Below, piece by piece: positions 8,796 to 17,027 of a DNA stretch of 49,776 bases. Position 1 is the stretch's first letter; each line of letters opens with the position of its first letter. Under the pieces are notes generated by a model. It searched no databases, was not told where the DNA came from, and saw only the letters and a list, made by a program, of their open reading frames with translations. The DNA is from a virus. Position numbers and translations under genes: made by a program. The DNA lies in IMG/VR virus record IMGVR_UViG_3300034082_000183, positions 1 through 49,776 of that record. One strand, given 5' to 3'.

Positions 8796-9449
8796 TTAAT
8801 TTGATCCGATACCAGTAGTAGAACCTGTAGAACCCGCTAATGAACGTGATGCCGCAATTCTACCAATTTGTGTACCAACTCCTGACTCTAACGGTGCTTG
8901 TACCGCATTGTCAAAACGTATTGATAATTGTATTGTTACTACTTCATTTGAGCTATATGCTAAGTTATTATAGTTAGCGGCTTGTAAGAAGCAACCATAT
9001 ACTTCCCATGTTTCTAAAACAACAGGAGTAGTATTGCCATTTCCACCATCTAAGATTTCAATGTTTGTTTGGAACTTATAATCTTGACCAGTTGCGGCTG
9101 AAGCTTGTTCAACAAAGTCCATTTGCTTCTGTAATTGTTGACCAACTAATGCAGAGACACTACCTGAAGCATCATCTCTAACATTAATAGTTAGCGGTTG
9201 CCATTCGTGTCTACCTGCCAAATACATAGTAGAGTTATAAACTGGGATGTTAATTTCACCAAAACTAACTGACGGGCGTGTTACGTCAATAACTTGCTTT
9301 GTCAATTCATTAGTAGCGGTACTAACTCCAAAGTTTAAAAAATTAACTCTAAAACGATATTGTAGTTTGGGCATTAACAAGCCCTGATTTCCGCCAGCGT
9401 TATCTGATGCTACGGTCATGTTAAATAATGATTGTGAGGCTATTGCCAT
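8796..9449 (-). CDS. 19: Tail tube protein gp19
   Basis: 217 aa; T4 gp19 is 163. The core is typical of T4-like tail tube proteins: LQYRFRVNFLNF, KQVIDVTRPSVSFGEINIPV, STMYLAGRHEWQPLTINVRD, and VVLETWEVYGCFLQAANY. A strand VVTIQLSIRFDNAVQ near the C-terminus completes it. The Ser/Gly-rich C-terminal extension is longer than in T4. The protein forms the inner tube through which DNA passes during ejection. It follows the sheath gene gp18 after a hairpin, and has its own late box 19 nt upstream. Confidence 0.9.
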   Translation of the reverse strand: MAIASQSLFNMTVASDNAGGNQGLLMPKLQYRFRVNFLNFGVSTATNELTKQVIDVTRPSVSFGEINIPVYNSTMYLAGRHEWQPLTINVRDDASGSVSALVGQQLQKQMDFVEQASAATGQDYKFQTNIEILDGGNGNTTPVVLETWEVYGCFLQAANYNNLAYSSNEVVTIQLSIRFDNAVQAPLESGVGTQIGRIAASRSLAGSTGSTTGIGSN

Positions 9450-9468
9450 TTTTTTCTCCTGTTATTAA

Positions 9469-9476
9469 TATTTATC
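9469..9476 (-). promoter_or_regulatory. Late-promoter-like box GATAAATA
   Basis: Minus-strand GATAAATA, 19 nt before the gp19 ATG. AGGAG lies between box and start. Confidence 0.7.
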
Positions 9477-9486
9477 TTTATAAATA

Positions 9487-9506
9487 GATACCCCTTTCGG
9501 GGTATC
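9487..9506 (-). terminator. Hairpin terminator after the tail sheath gene
   Basis: Perfect 8-bp stem GATACCCC/GGGGTATC closed by a tetraloop (GAAA on the minus strand), just past the gp18 stop. The T-run that follows is weak, so it may also act as a processing or attenuating hairpin between gp18 and gp19. Confidence 0.7.
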
Positions 9507-9514
9507 ATATTTTA

Positions 9515-12500
9515 TTATTGTCCACCAAGCTCGCCTGTGTTCAATATACGAACCGGGATATAAATGAATTCAGCTGCCTTAACAGGTTCAACTGCAACAT
9601 CAATCCACAATTCATTTCTATCGATTCTTGCAGGTGTATTGTTTGACTCATCGCATACTACAAGATAATCATATAGACCTCGTTTTGCAACTAAATCAAC
9701 CATCAATGTTTGTACAACACCTGAAATCTGATTGCGTGTTAATGCATCATTTGGTTCAAATACAAACGGTCTTGCTGCCAATGTTAATTGTCTACGTATG
9801 TAAGCAATTAATCGTGCTACGTTAGTTCTATCTAATGCACTTGAACTATTAAAACTAGTTTTGTTACCATAATTTAACAATCCAACACCAGTAAAGAATA
9901 CTAATGGGTTAATGAAGTTGATATACAACACATCACGAATACCTAAACGTGTCTTAATAGATTGCCATTCACCGGTAGTAGCATCAACATAACCAATACT
10001 TAATGCATTGTCAATTGTACCACGACGAGTACCTGCCGCCGCTAACCAAGGATAACTAATAGTATCATTACGCAAGAATGTACGCAACATCATATATGAT
10101 GCCGGTACAGCAACTTGGTTGCCTGACAAATCTGTAGCTAAGCCGCTTGGATAGAACAGACCCATATATGTATCACGATTTACTAACCCTTCTTCACCTG
10201 TACTTGATGCACCGGCTTCGTTGTTGGCCCACGCTTGAATTGCAGTAGCACTATCTGGTAAACGCATTGGTGTATCACCTAGAATATAACCTGTTTGACC
10301 ACGATCATTATTCAATGTAATCATACCAGGTTGTAGTTCTGGATAGTTAGGTGTTGCAATTAAGTTGAAGAAGTTATCTTCATCACGTATTGCTGTGTTA
10401 GTAGCAATTGCCGCATTCAATGATTGAACAACCATTGCACGTTGTGCTTTGCGACCCATATATGGTGCACCATTTGTTTGATTACCGCTTACTGTTACCC
10501 ATGTATCAGTATATGTAGGTAATGTTTCGTCTGGGAAATCAGTACTATTAAAGTAGTCGGATCTATATTGTTTTACGTTATAACCACTACGGCGTGTGTT
10601 GAATAACAACATACCAGATGGATATAGTGTTGGACTAGGTGCATCTAAGTCAACATTATCACTTACCAATAAACTAGTAATTGTTGGGATAGGATCATCT
10701 ACTGGACTAATAGTATCCTGATCATCTGACCAACGTGCATCAGCAAATACTACACCTGTACTACTAGTTTGATCTGTGTTATTTATTAACACCCACTGAT
10801 CGGTACCTGATACTGCTTGCCAACGACTAATTACTGGATAGTTTTCTAAATCACTAGTGTTAATCCATATATCACCATATTCTAATGGTGTTCCATCACT
10901 TTGTGTAGAGGGAACGCTTGCACTTATGATAGGACCATTTGGGTCAGTTACATTAGTACCACTTGGTAATGGAAAACCGTTACTATCATAATCTTTATTA
11001 CCATAGCCATACCATGCGCCCTCGTAATTAACCATAATATCAACTTGGTCAACTACACTGTAGAACCAATTTGTATCATTAGCAGGAGCTATATTTGGCT
11101 CACCTTCATTGGCAATATATGTAAATTCAACCCAGTTACTTAGTTGTGTGGTAAAGTTTGATGGTGGAGTACCTGATATAAATGTACATGATGTTGCTAC
11201 TCCAGCAGATACTGATGTTATTTTAACAACTAAATCATTTGCAGGAGTAGCTCCGCCTAAACTAGTACCTAATATAGTAACAGTATCATTTACAGCATAA
11301 CCGGTGCCGCCAGCTTGAACTCCATTACCTGTGACAACATAGGCAACTGCGGCTGAAATACTAATATTAAATGTAGCACTGGTCCCGCTACCTGAACTAG
11401 ATCCTTGTGCCACTCCAGTAAATGAATTAAAAGATGCTGGTCCGTACTTTACACCAGTTGTTGTATTAATTTCAAATCCAGCTTCCGCTATTAAACCATT
11501 AGATACATTGATATTTGTAAATGCACTATTTACAAAATCACTTAATACAATTTCGCCACCGGTAGTATGTGTTAATTGTATAGCACCATCAGTAGTTACA
11601 CTTGCTGTTGTATACGGTATACCAGCGGCTGCCCAGGCTGTAACAAAATCTATGGCATCAGTATTATCTACTAGCGTAAAATTATAGGCTGAACTTAATA
11701 CGGAACTTCCAGGTGTTGATACATACACATTCATATAATATGGTCCAGCAGTAAAGTTAGGTGTTGTATTAGAACCAGTAACTACTGTTGGACCTGTTGC
11801 TATTCTTTCCCACATGTAAAAGGGAGCAACACTTGCTGGGTTTGTTAGTGTAAGATTATATGCATATTGTCCATATACTGTACCGGCCGGAATTGCTTGT
11901 CCACCGGTAGCATCTAAGTTATTAGTTGCTACCCAATCACTTATTGCTAATGATACATTTTTAGCTTGGAATGTTTGTGTTGCACCATTAAATACAGATA
12001 ATACTGGATTTAAACCAGTACCGGCTGAACCAACTTTAATCCATACTGAACCTGTTGGTCTAGGAGTACTTTGATTACTACCCCATAATGGCATTTGAGC
12101 ACTTGTGCCATATCCAATTGTCGGTTGATTATATGTTCCCGCGGGAATACCTATATCACTAAGTACTGTTCCAGTACCAGCTGCAATAACAAGACTTGAT
12201 GTTTCGGAAATACTACGTTGATTACTAAATAAACATAATTTACCACTACGTACTGCGGCAGATAATCCGTTCCATCCTAAATTATTAATAGCGGCAGCAA
12301 CTCCTGCTACAGTATTATTAGTTGATGCAGGAACTGTAATAGTTGCTGTTACTCCTGTTAAACCTGACAAATTAATTGTAAATGTATTAGCGGCTGTTAG
12401 TGTTGGATTAGAATTTGTTCCTTGAACAGTAGGTGTGTCTAATCTCCAATCACTGGCACCTACTATTGCCCAAACATTAGCTGTTGTTTTATACCAATAT

Positions 12501-13105
12501 GTTCTACTAGTGCCATTGACCGGAGTTGTAATTTGAATAGCATTTACTGCATAATCACCAATATTTCCAATACTGCTATTTGGTACACCAGCAGTTAAAT
12601 CATCCGCATTTGTAATAACAATCGGAGTTTGTAGTGTAAATTGTGTGGTGGTCTGATTAAATTCATATATACCCCATGTGCTTGTAGTAGTATCTAACCA
12701 ATAGGTACCATTGTCTGGATTGCCAGTTGGACGACCTGTTTGACCTACTAAACTAGCTAGGTCAATATCAGCACGTAAAACATAACAACGATTTGTTACA
12801 CCTAATGTACTATAGGCTGCTAGTAAACCATATTCATTTAACTCATAACCCTGTATCGGTGTGCCATTTGTCGTTGTATAGAAGAATGGACTACCATATA
12901 AGTTTACTAAGTCTCGTTGACTTGTTACTTGGAATAGTTTATTTGCGTTAGCTGCCGTTGTTGCGGCTGCTACACCTGTTCCAGATGCATCAGCTTTGTT
13001 TTGTGCTGTTGCTAATAGAATAAGCGGGACTGAATTCGTTGGGGCTGGAAGATATTGACTTTGGTCAATGATTGTTACTTCTACGCCTGGAGATGTTAAT
13101 GCCAT
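9515..13105 (-). CDS. 18: Tail sheath protein gp18, with a very large internal insertion
   Basis: 1196 aa against 659 in T4 gp18. The N-terminus (MALTSPGVEVTIIDQSQYLP, residues 1-20) is the usual sheath start. The C-terminal 320 residues carry the conserved core: NLIATPNYPELQPGMITLNN, SYPWLAAAGTRRGTIDNA, LYINFINPLVFFTGVGLLNY, LIAYIRRQLTLAARPFVFE, and IDVAVEPVKAAEFIYIPVRI. Between about residues 130 and 850 lies a Thr/Ser/Asn/Gly-rich beta-type region with several repeats of tail-adhesin style, such as GGTGYAVNDTVTILGTSLGG. This inserted region would decorate the outside of the contractile sheath. A late box lies 53 nt upstream. Confidence 0.93.
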   Translation of the reverse strand: MALTSPGVEVTIIDQSQYLPAPTNSVPLILLATAQNKADASGTGVAAATTAANANKLFQVTSQRDLVNLYGSPFFYTTTNGTPIQGYELNEYGLLAAYSTLGVTNRCYVLRADIDLASLVGQTGRPTGNPDNGTYWLDTTTSTWGIYEFNQTTTQFTLQTPIVITNADDLTAGVPNSSIGNIGDYAVNAIQITTPVNGTSRTYWYKTTANVWAIVGASDWRLDTPTVQGTNSNPTLTAANTFTINLSGLTGVTATITVPASTNNTVAGVAAAINNLGWNGLSAAVRSGKLCLFSNQRSISETSSLVIAAGTGTVLSDIGIPAGTYNQPTIGYGTSAQMPLWGSNQSTPRPTGSVWIKVGSAGTGLNPVLSVFNGATQTFQAKNVSLAISDWVATNNLDATGGQAIPAGTVYGQYAYNLTLTNPASVAPFYMWERIATGPTVVTGSNTTPNFTAGPYYMNVYVSTPGSSVLSSAYNFTLVDNTDAIDFVTAWAAAGIPYTTASVTTDGAIQLTHTTGGEIVLSDFVNSAFTNINVSNGLIAEAGFEINTTTGVKYGPASFNSFTGVAQGSSSGSGTSATFNISISAAVAYVVTGNGVQAGGTGYAVNDTVTILGTSLGGATPANDLVVKITSVSAGVATSCTFISGTPPSNFTTQLSNWVEFTYIANEGEPNIAPANDTNWFYSVVDQVDIMVNYEGAWYGYGNKDYDSNGFPLPSGTNVTDPNGPIISASVPSTQSDGTPLEYGDIWINTSDLENYPVISRWQAVSGTDQWVLINNTDQTSSTGVVFADARWSDDQDTISPVDDPIPTITSLLVSDNVDLDAPSPTLYPSGMLLFNTRRSGYNVKQYRSDYFNSTDFPDETLPTYTDTWVTVSGNQTNGAPYMGRKAQRAMVVQSLNAAIATNTAIRDEDNFFNLIATPNYPELQPGMITLNNDRGQTGYILGDTPMRLPDSATAIQAWANNEAGASSTGEEGLVNRDTYMGLFYPSGLATDLSGNQVAVPASYMMLRTFLRNDTISYPWLAAAGTRRGTIDNALSIGYVDATTGEWQSIKTRLGIRDVLYINFINPLVFFTGVGLLNYGNKTSFNSSSALDRTNVARLIAYIRRQLTLAARPFVFEPNDALTRNQISGVVQTLMVDLVAKRGLYDYLVVCDESNNTPARIDRNELWIDVAVEPVKAAEFIYIPVRILNTGELGGQ

Positions 13106-13158
13106 TTTATATTTCCTTTATGTAAAATTTTAAGGTTTACTACCTGTTTGCATATTAA

Positions 13159-13166
13159 TATTTATC
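13159..13166 (-). promoter_or_regulatory. Late-promoter-like box GATAAATA
   Basis: Minus-strand GATAAATA, 53 nt before the ATG of the tail sheath gene. Confidence 0.6.
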
Positions 13167-13225
13167 AAATACCTTTAAAAAGACATAGTTACCGTGCCTT
13201 TGAAGGTTTCCAGAGTAAATACACA

Positions 13226-13570
13226 ATGAGACCTATATGCAATACTTGTGGAAAGAATCACTGTGCCGTTAACTACAACCGGCTAGGTATAACACACTAT
13301 AGAAGCATGTGCGATGAGTGCGGAAGAAAGAAAAATAAACTTAAACCTAGAAATCCTAAATGGAAAACTAAAGGTTATAAGAAAAAAGCCGCATGTGATT
13401 TATGCGGCTTCAAGAGTATATTCACTAGTCAAATTACCGTCTTTCATATTGATGGTAATCTAGACAACGCAGAAATGTCTAATCTACGTAGTATCTGTCT
13501 TAACTGTGTAGAAGTAGTAAAAAAGAAAGAAGTTACTTGGAAACGAGGGGACTTACAAGTTGACCACTGA
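13226..13570 (+). CDS. Zinc-ribbon HNH-like protein
   Basis: 114 aa from the ATG at 13226. The frame is open further upstream but lacks a better start. The first half has MRPICNTCGKNHCAVNY and MCDECGRKK, two CxxC knuckles. The second half has CDLCGF, HIDGNLDNAEMSNLRSICLN, and a final CxxC-type cysteine, which together look like a compact HNH/treble-clef zinc fold. Lys/Arg are abundant, fitting nucleic-acid binding. Similar proteins occur, from memory, in many aquatic T4-like phages and are often labelled HNH endonuclease. It is a lone plus-strand gene facing the dNMP kinase gene and overlaps its end by 18 nt. Whether it cuts DNA is uncertain. Confidence 0.7.
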   Translation: MRPICNTCGKNHCAVNYNRLGITHYRSMCDECGRKKNKLKPRNPKWKTKGYKKKAACDLCGFKSIFTSQITVFHIDGNLDNAEMSNLRSICLNCVEVVKKKEVTWKRGDLQVDH

Positions 13571-14185
13571 GTTCACTTGCTTATGTAACTCATCTATTGA
13601 ACCATTGTTGTCAATATAATAATCATACAATAAACCAACACTACTATATTCACTCGCATGGACAGCATAGTTTCCTAACTCTACCATAGCTTTCAATTTT
13701 TGTTCACTACCTTCAGGTTCATTATTGTAATCAACTGCCGCACTATACCAGACAGGACGTTCACCCCTGTTAACACGCATCGTGATACCACCTACACTTT
13801 TAATAGAGTTAACTTCATTGACAAAACGACAGTCGGTAATCACAATGTTTTCATCTGTTTGGCGTAGTTTGTTCTCTACACTTGCTACCCAAATATCTTT
13901 ATGAAACCCATTACGACAGACTTCTGTCCCCCAATATTGTAATATCCATCGTGGGGTGATTTCCATACCTAGTCGGTCACTCCACCATTGGTCTTTTTGT
14001 TCTCGCCAAGCACGACTGGTTTTAGTAGAACCTTCTAAGTATTCTCTATTCCAACCAAAGACGGCTGCTACTGCGTCTTTTAATGATGCCGCAAAACTAA
14101 CACGTTTGAACCCGTGAAATGTGCAAAGATAGTCAGCAATTGTGTCCTTGCCGCTACCGATCAATCCTGTAACTCCAATAATCAT
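13553..14185 (-). CDS. 1: Deoxynucleoside monophosphate kinase (T4 gp1-like)
   Basis: 210 aa from the ATG at 14185, chosen because AGGAG sits 7 nt before it. The P-loop GLIGSGKD is at residues 7-14. Further kinase features are FAASLKDAVAAVFGW (substrate-lid region), RWILQYWGTEVCR, and ITDCRFVNEVNSI. A C-terminal YDYYIDNNGSIDELHKQV matches the T4 gp1 ending in layout. The enzyme phosphorylates dNMPs (in T4 dGMP, dTMP and hm-dCMP) to supply phage DNA synthesis. It has its own sigma-70-type promoter (14207-14235), which points to early expression although it is surrounded by virion genes. Confidence 0.85.
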   Translation of the reverse strand: MIIGVTGLIGSGKDTIADYLCTFHGFKRVSFAASLKDAVAAVFGWNREYLEGSTKTSRAWREQKDQWWSDRLGMEITPRWILQYWGTEVCRNGFHKDIWVASVENKLRQTDENIVITDCRFVNEVNSIKSVGGITMRVNRGERPVWYSAAVDYNNEPEGSEQKLKAMVELGNYAVHASEYSSVGLLYDYYIDNNGSIDELHKQVNSVVNL

Positions 14186-14206
14186 ATGGTAACTCCTGTA
14201 ATACAT

Positions 14207-14235
14207 ATTGTACTACAGGAGAATTGTAATGTAAA
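14207..14235 (-). promoter_or_regulatory. Sigma-70-type promoter of the dNMP kinase gene
   Basis: TTTACA, 17-nt spacer, TACAAT on the minus strand. The predicted start lies near 14200, before AGGAG and the ATG at 14185. Confidence 0.65.
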
Positions 14236-14259
14236 CTGTTTAGGTTATCCTTAATTATA

Positions 14260-15141
14260 TTATTTACCACTATCAGAGTTAACTAACTTGATGTTAGATA
14301 TTTGCTTTTGTGGGTAAAAACAAACGCCTTGTCTAAACCCATAATCAACAGAATGTGGGGTATATATAACCCCGTCATACCCAGCTGCCTTTATCTTTGG
14401 AAGAGAGTCTGTAGCATGACCTTCGTACCCTGCTTTCTGATCTAGCACGACATAAGGATTTTTCAAAGTTATCTTTATTTTGTAAAGATAGTTTCCTTCC
14501 CATGTGTATCTATCATCACTGAAATAAAATTCGTCTGTTGGGAGAATTCTTTTTATTTTTGAATCGGAAGAATGGTAGGCAGTAAAGGTAATTGGCTTAC
14601 CAAATTTGAAGGAATCAAAATTGCCTTCCGCTACACCTTGCTTACTTTGAGCAACTGCAACATAAGCAGGACCCGTGTAACCATCTGGAAATTTATGAAA
14701 GTGCTGAATAGTTCTATGCCAACCTTCTAATAGTTCGTATCCGTCAGGTCTTTTAATTAGTATCACCGGTTCACTTCTAACACCGCCTTGTTTTTGTGCT
14801 AACTGTGCTTGTGTAGCATGTCTTTCAGAATCTCTGGGAACGTCCATTCCCATATCGCTAAGTCCGCCGGCTCGACCTTGGAGTTTTCTTAAAGTATGAG
14901 TAGTCCACATATTATCCATAGTAAACTTCATGTTAGGAACAAATTGCCATTGAGTGTTTCTATTTAAACCCTCACGATTTAGCATAGTCAATAATCTGCG
15001 TTTAGGATTTTCATCATTATAACGACCAAATCCCTGATAGAGCCAATCTTTAACAATATATTCAGGCCAGGTAGGAACAATACTTTTGATGTATTGATAC
15101 ATTCTGTTTCTAGCTTCTGTTAAAAATTCAATTGCTCTCAT
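14260..15141 (-). CDS. ParB-like/ADP-ribosyltransferase-like fusion with capsid-targeting-like N-terminus
   Basis: 293 aa; the ATG directly follows the gp13 stop (TAAATG). The N-terminus MRAIEFLTEA resembles T4 capsid-targeting sequences (MKTYQEFIAEA), and FLTE|A equals the gp23-type prohead-protease site. Residues about 120-165 (EPVILIKRPDGYELLEGWHR) look like a ParB/sulfiredoxin-type domain with a G-x-HR motif at 140-143. After a linker QGVAEG (168-173), residues 178-287 resemble an ADP-ribosyltransferase: YHSS (H190), EFYFSDD (Y206), KNPYVVLDQ, AAGYDGVIY, and FRQGVCFYPQKQI (Q271 where many have E). In T4 the packaged ART Alt enters the host and modifies RNA polymerase. A similar injected role is inferred here. 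Confidence 0.65.
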   Translation of the reverse strand: MRAIEFLTEARNRMYQYIKSIVPTWPEYIVKDWLYQGFGRYNDENPKRRLLTMLNREGLNRNTQWQFVPNMKFTMDNMWTTHTLRKLQGRAGGLSDMGMDVPRDSERHATQAQLAQKQGGVRSEPVILIKRPDGYELLEGWHRTIQHFHKFPDGYTGPAYVAVAQSKQGVAEGNFDSFKFGKPITFTAYHSSDSKIKRILPTDEFYFSDDRYTWEGNYLYKIKITLKNPYVVLDQKAGYEGHATDSLPKIKAAGYDGVIYTPHSVDYGFRQGVCFYPQKQISNIKLVNSDSGK

Positions 15142-15939
15142 TTAGCCTTGTACCCAAGTCAACGGTTGACTATAATCCACATAACGTTTTAGTTCTTCAA
15201 TGAGTTCTTGTTGAAGTTGTTTACTTTCAGCCTTCATTGCCGCACCATTTAAACTTGTGCCACCACCCGGGCCTGCAATGCTAGCAAACTTCTCACGTGC
15301 TTCACCAATGATACCTTTTAATACAGCAAATACCCAATCACCAATCCATACACCAGCACCTGGATCTTGTAACAATACCTCTTGTGTTCTTTGTACATCT
15401 GCCCAAATCAATATACGTTCACCGGAACCTTTTGGATCACGTACAATACGTAATACTTTGGTTACTGGATCAAATGTATAAACAACATATCCACCAAACA
15501 TACGTGCGGCTAATTCAACATAACCGGCATAGAAGTCATATGTTGCCATACCACCTGCATAGTTATAGTTTAGCAAATATGTATTAAGAATAGCTGAACT
15601 GAATGGATCAAAACTACTAGAACTTGGCCCTGTTTCTAGACCAACTGTTCTACGATATAAACATCTGACGTTAATGAATTCTTGTGGTAGAGTATATGTA
15701 TCAACATTCTTTTCTATTGTAAAAAGAGTATAGGATTCTGCCGTAGCGTTTTGTGCTCTTTGACGATATACTTTGATAGCGTAGTTATATGCAGCCTCAT
15801 AGTGTTGAGGGTCTAGTTCCAAGTCAATGATACCATCTCCTAGACGATATCTAACGTTTTGGAATAGTGCCTGTTTTAGTTCATCTAGTGTTAAACCAGA
15901 TGGCGTAGATAGTATATTTGCAGTAGCTGATATTGTCAT
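15142..15939 (-). CDS. 13: Neck protein gp13
   Basis: 265 aa; T4 gp13 is 309. The start (LTLDELKQALFQNVRYRLGD, about 16-35), DLELDPQHYEAAYNYAIKVY, and SYTLFTIEKNVDTYTLPQEF are typical of T4-like gp13. The C-terminus has VWIGDWVFAVLKGIIGEARE, KFASIAGPGGGTSLNG, and a charged helix. gp13 joins gp14 at the head-tail neck and closes the filled head. In T4 the two genes are adjacent; here gp14 lies 3.8 kb away on the other strand. The late box is 20 nt upstream. The gene is followed at once by the ParB/ADP-ribosyltransferase gene. Confidence 0.85.
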   Translation of the reverse strand: MTISATANILSTPSGLTLDELKQALFQNVRYRLGDGIIDLELDPQHYEAAYNYAIKVYRQRAQNATAESYTLFTIEKNVDTYTLPQEFINVRCLYRRTVGLETGPSSSSFDPFSSAILNTYLLNYNYAGGMATYDFYAGYVELAARMFGGYVVYTFDPVTKVLRIVRDPKGSGERILIWADVQRTQEVLLQDPGAGVWIGDWVFAVLKGIIGEAREKFASIAGPGGGTSLNGAAMKAESKQLQQELIEELKRYVDYSQPLTWVQG

Positions 15940-15959
15940 AGTTGTTTACCTGTATAATG

Positions 15960-15967
15960 TATTTATC
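15960..15967 (-). promoter_or_regulatory. Late-promoter-like box GATAAATA
   Basis: Minus-strand GATAAATA, 20 nt before the gp13 ATG. It would also transcribe the ADP-ribosyltransferase gene. Confidence 0.65.
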
Positions 15968-15988
15968 AGGTTACGCCATAGAGACTGT

Positions 15989-16972
15989 TTATTGTAAACC
16001 TGAGCTTGCAGCCAAATAAGTTCTTGCAGAACTCAACGGGCCACGTTCAGTTGCAGTTGCGGTATCAGTTGCATATGTAATACGGTCTACTGTTGTTTTC
16101 TGTCCCGGAGATGGAGAATTGTATCCACCACCAAACCATCCATATGTATCACTATCGGTTGATGCCGCTAGACCTATTCTAGCTGAACTTAATGGTCCGC
16201 GAGTACTAGCTGTTGTTGTATCATTAGCATAATCAATACGATCTACACTACTAAAAAAAGGAGTACCAGGGTTATAGCCAGCTCCAAACCATCCATAACT
16301 AGGGGTACCGGTTGCAGCCAATCTTTGTCTAGCTAAACTTAATGGACCCTTTACACTTGCAGTAGCAGTGTCTGTTGCATATGTTATTCTATTAACTGTT
16401 GACGATGTTCCGCTAGAGCTTTCTCCTCCGCCAAACCAACCATCAGTTGTATTACCGGCCGCAGCCATTCCAAAGAATATGCTTGATAGTCTCCCTCTAG
16501 AAGTACCGGTGTCAGTATCTGTTGCATACGTTATTCTAGATACAGTAGATACCTTTACGTTTGAAAAGCCATCAAAGTCTAATCCTCCTCCAAACCAACC
16601 ATATGTAGTATTTCCTGTTGCGGCAATATAATATGCTCTATAACTTAGTGGACCGCGATTACTTGCAGTGTTAGTGTCTGTTGCATATGTTATGCGTGAC
16701 ACCATAGATAAGGGAGACCCAATTTTACCTCCAGCATACCACCCATAATTAAGATCACTGGTAGCGCCTTGAGCATATCGCACTCCATCTAATGGACCTC
16801 GTACTGTTGCTGTTGCTGTATCTGTTGCATATGTTATACGTTGAACAATAGAAGCTTGACCGCCAGCACCACCTCCACCTGCAAACCAAGCCGCTGTTGG
16901 AGTTGCAGGTGGAGCGGCAGTTATCCCTACTCCACCACCAAATGATATTCCACCTGTTATCGTTATTGACAT
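15989..16972 (-). CDS. Six-repeat propeller-like virion protein B
   Basis: 327 aa, a paralogue of the protein at 5330-6268. The N-terminal segment (MSITITGGISFGGGVGITAA) is followed by six repeats of about 50 residues, YGWFGGG...V(D/S)RITYATDTATAS.RGPLSSAR..LAA. The third repeat has a longer variable loop (DFDGFSNVKVST). Several DNA stretches in the conserved blocks are nearly identical to those of protein A, so duplication or exchange is recent enough to see at the nucleotide level. A late box 27 nt upstream supports a virion role. Six aromatic/Gly-rich repeats point to a beta-propeller, with no catalytic residues evident. Confidence 0.65.
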   Translation of the reverse strand: MSITITGGISFGGGVGITAAPPATPTAAWFAGGGGAGGQASIVQRITYATDTATATVRGPLDGVRYAQGATSDLNYGWYAGGKIGSPLSMVSRITYATDTNTASNRGPLSYRAYYIAATGNTTYGWFGGGLDFDGFSNVKVSTVSRITYATDTDTGTSRGRLSSIFFGMAAAGNTTDGWFGGGESSSGTSSTVNRITYATDTATASVKGPLSLARQRLAATGTPSYGWFGAGYNPGTPFFSSVDRIDYANDTTTASTRGPLSSARIGLAASTDSDTYGWFGGGYNSPSPGQKTTVDRITYATDTATATERGPLSSARTYLAASSGLQ

Positions 16973-16999
16973 AATTGTTACCTTTAGATACGTATATTG

Positions 17000-17007
17000 T
17001 ATTTATC
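17000..17007 (-). promoter_or_regulatory. Late-promoter-like box GATAAATA
   Basis: Minus-strand GATAAATA, 27 nt before the ATG of propeller-like protein B. Confidence 0.65.
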
Positions 17008-17027
17008 GGGAGACACTAACATTATGA

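Noticed and set aside
13226-13570. Homing endonuclease inserted between virion genes
   Set aside because: The protein has an HNH-like zinc fold but no intron or split gene is visible around it, and similar free-standing genes are common in related phages.
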